Shown here: in pieces, positions 62,576-64,000 of the stretch
Position numbering within the stretch: the first letter of the stretch is position 1
Layout: each line of letters begins with the position of its first letter
Origin: Colocasia esculenta
Lineage: Eukaryota > Streptophyta > Magnoliopsida > Alismatales > Araceae
DNA: 64,000 nucleotides
Reading direction: 5' to 3'
NCBI GenBank assembly: GCA_014218235.1
Contig: CM024755.1
Span: 41,994,109 to 42,058,108 of the forward strand
Notes under the pieces: generated by a model
The model's input: only the letters and a program-made list of their open reading frames with translations
What the model was told of the DNA's origin: nothing
Databases searched by the model: none
Position numbers and translations under genes: made by a program

Positions 62576-62584
62576 ACGATCCCG

Positions 62585-62836
62585 ACCACGCCCATGATGC
62601 GGCGCCTGCTAGGGCTGCTACTACTGGGGCGGCTGCTCGTGCTGCGGAAACTGCTGCTGCTGCTGCTATGGCTGAAACTACTGAGGCGGCTGATGCTGTT
62701 GAAACTGCTGAGGCCGCAAATGGCACTGCCCCTGTTGCTGCTGATGGGGTGCCTGCTATTGTCGAGGGTGCTGGTACTATGGCAACTACTGAGTGGACTG
62801 CACTGGCTACTAGGGCTGCTAGACTTGCCCCATCGG
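62585..62836 (-). pseudogene. Gypsy 2 Gln-rich Gag-protease linker with eleven TAG codons
   Basis: In the frame set by the zinc knuckle, this stretch is mostly CAG and CAA. I count 24 CAG, 4 CAA, 11 TAG, and no TAA or TGA. The Ala-rich frame and the plus-strand Leu-rich frame over the same bases are shadows of the CAG repeats. Confidence 0.85.
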
Positions 62837-63823
62837 GCAATCCCTCCTATGGTGGCCTGGTAAACCGCAAGTGTAACAGGTCACCTCCTGCCTACCCTAC
62901 TCAGCCCCCTGCTGGAGCAACTACTCTGCAAACCTCAACTAACGCTTCTGGTGCTTGCCCCGACCACCCCCACGAGTGGTCATCTGCTGGAACCTTAAGC
63001 GCAAACCGGGACTGCCTGAACTGCCTGAGCCCCAAGAAGAAGAAGAAGTCGCACTACCACGACTACTTGCGGAGTGCTGGTATCGAGTTGTCCGAGAGGA
63101 AGTACGTCCCTGCTTCTGCTGCTGGGGCTACCAGGTCTCTCTCTCCAAGGCAGTGGCCTTAGCCACGACCACTCCCAAAGTGGCGCACATGTGGGATGTC
63201 ACTCCCCACCTCAAATCTGGCCTCAGTCCTGCAATAAACCTCTATGCACAAGCCTGATCACTACTGGCAACATGAGGAACATGCCTCAACAACTTGACAA
63301 ACCTTTGGTGATACTGAGCAACCATCAGATCACCCTGAACCAACTCATGAAACTGATCTCACCTCTCACGTCGAGCATAGTTCGAAAAATACTCATTGTG
63401 GAGGACCTCCAAAAGCCACTGCCAAGAAATCTGATCCAAGTGCTGCCCAGTTAAGTGGGTCGGCCTCTGAACTCTCCACCACTCATGGGCTGGCCCCTTG
63501 AGTTGATACACTACCAATCTGACCTGATCCTCCTCGTCACACTCCATGGTCTCGAACGTATGCTCCAACGCGTGCGTCCAACTCTCAGATTTGTCTAGGT
63601 CGTAGTCACTATAGAACATCGGTGGTCGGAGACACAAGAACCTCTCCAAGAGGGTGGTCCTATCCTTAGTGACACCCGTCCTTCTCCTACCGACTCGGGT
63701 ACTCTCAGTACCAGACGCCTACTGAACTGCTGGCTGCTCCACTTGTGGGTTGCCTACTGCTCTGGTACTACTGAGGGAGCTACTGGCGGCTGACCTCTTG
63801 CTGCCATTTTTCCTAGCTACCAT
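62837..63823 (-). pseudogene. Gypsy 2 Gag, broken
   Basis: The likely start ATG is at 63823 (MVARKNGSK), in frame with LLERFLCLRPPMF near 63640. The core at 63359-63649 has W near AHEWWRVQ. A TAG near 63720 follows a CAG codon. The frame is interrupted after 63359. The zinc knuckle CYTC...GHH...C at 62837-62878 is intact. Confidence 0.83.
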
Positions 63824-64000
63824 GCCCTCTAGTACAGGGTCCTAAAAAACTGCTTAGCCAAGCGAAACAAATCTGCATACTGCTGTGGCGGGGGCTGGTA
63901 CCACCGCTGCTGCTGCTGCCGCTACCTCCTTTGGCTGTGCCACTGACTCCTCTACTGACACATCGTCCTGAACCTGACTCGACGCTGGCATATCTGGTTC
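63824..64000 (-). other. Gypsy 2 5' leader (window edge)
   Basis: Sequence upstream of the Gag start. The same frame contains TAG and TAA just before the chosen ATG. A Gln/Ala-rich alternative start cannot be excluded because the window ends. Confidence 0.45.

Larger units (their letters stand above)
57723..64000 (-). mobile_element. Gypsy 2: Ty3/gypsy chromovirus, runs off the right edge
   Basis: Minus-strand gag, protease, RT, RNase H, integrase and chromodomain, then a polypurine tract and the start of a 3' LTR that is cut at 57722 by the TR-GAG-B array. Its sequence is distinct from gypsy 1. Gag, protease and RT are in one frame, as usual for chromoviruses. The 5' LTR and primer site lie beyond 64000. 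Confidence 0.88.

Noticed and set aside
62505..62840. Ala-rich minus-strand frame of 111 codons
   Set aside because: It is the GCA reading of the same CAG repeats. The zinc knuckle fixes the real frame, which is Gln-rich.
62594..62863. Leu-rich plus-strand frame that looks like a membrane protein
   Set aside because: It is CTG-repeat reading of the opposite strand of the Gln (CAG) linker in gypsy 2.

Overview
This is angiosperm nuclear DNA made almost entirely of LTR retrotransposons. One host gene is visible: an intact, GC-rich, intronless gene at 196-885 for a basic secretory protein (plant BSP family). Its GC-rich codon use inside AT-rich DNA would suit a monocot, but that is weak evidence. 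No bacterial operon, CRISPR array, rRNA or tRNA gene was seen.

Bases 1397-34414 are one nested insertion. The host element is a minus-strand Ty3/gypsy chromovirus, about 10.4 kb without its guests, flanked by a perfect 5-bp target duplication (GATAA). Its 3' LTR (left) is split by a 9.35-kb gag-only element with 3.9-kb LTRs (TR-GAG type, here 'TR-GAG-A', duplication TAAAT). Its 5' LTR (right) is split by a 13.2-kb Sirevirus-like Ty1/copia element on the plus strand (duplication TTCAC). That element carries an envelope-like third ORF, several polypurine-tract copies and dense arrays of a GTCGACAC motif. After subtracting the guests, the two gypsy LTRs have nearly equal lengths (about 2.78 and 2.77 kb), which supports the reconstruction.

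Bases 34451-46800 hold a head-to-tail array of a non-coding LTR element on the minus strand ('element N'). It has four LTRs of about 1.75 kb alternating with three full internal regions of about 1.71 kb and a truncated fourth. Bases 46801-57722 hold a second tandem array, on the plus strand, of a TR-GAG-A relative ('TR-GAG-B'): truncated LTR, gag, LTR, gag, LTR. Bases 57723-64000 are a second minus-strand gypsy chromovirus ('gypsy 2') that runs off the right edge.

All element genes are broken. Their nonsense codons are strongly biased to TAG from CAG. This can be shown directly by comparing copies inside the window, and it fits deamination of methylated cytosine at CHG sites. None of these elements could produce its own full protein set as written. 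The least explained features are the GTCGACAC arrays, the element N array and the exchanged module in the TR-GAG LTRs. No new gene system with an assignable function was found.
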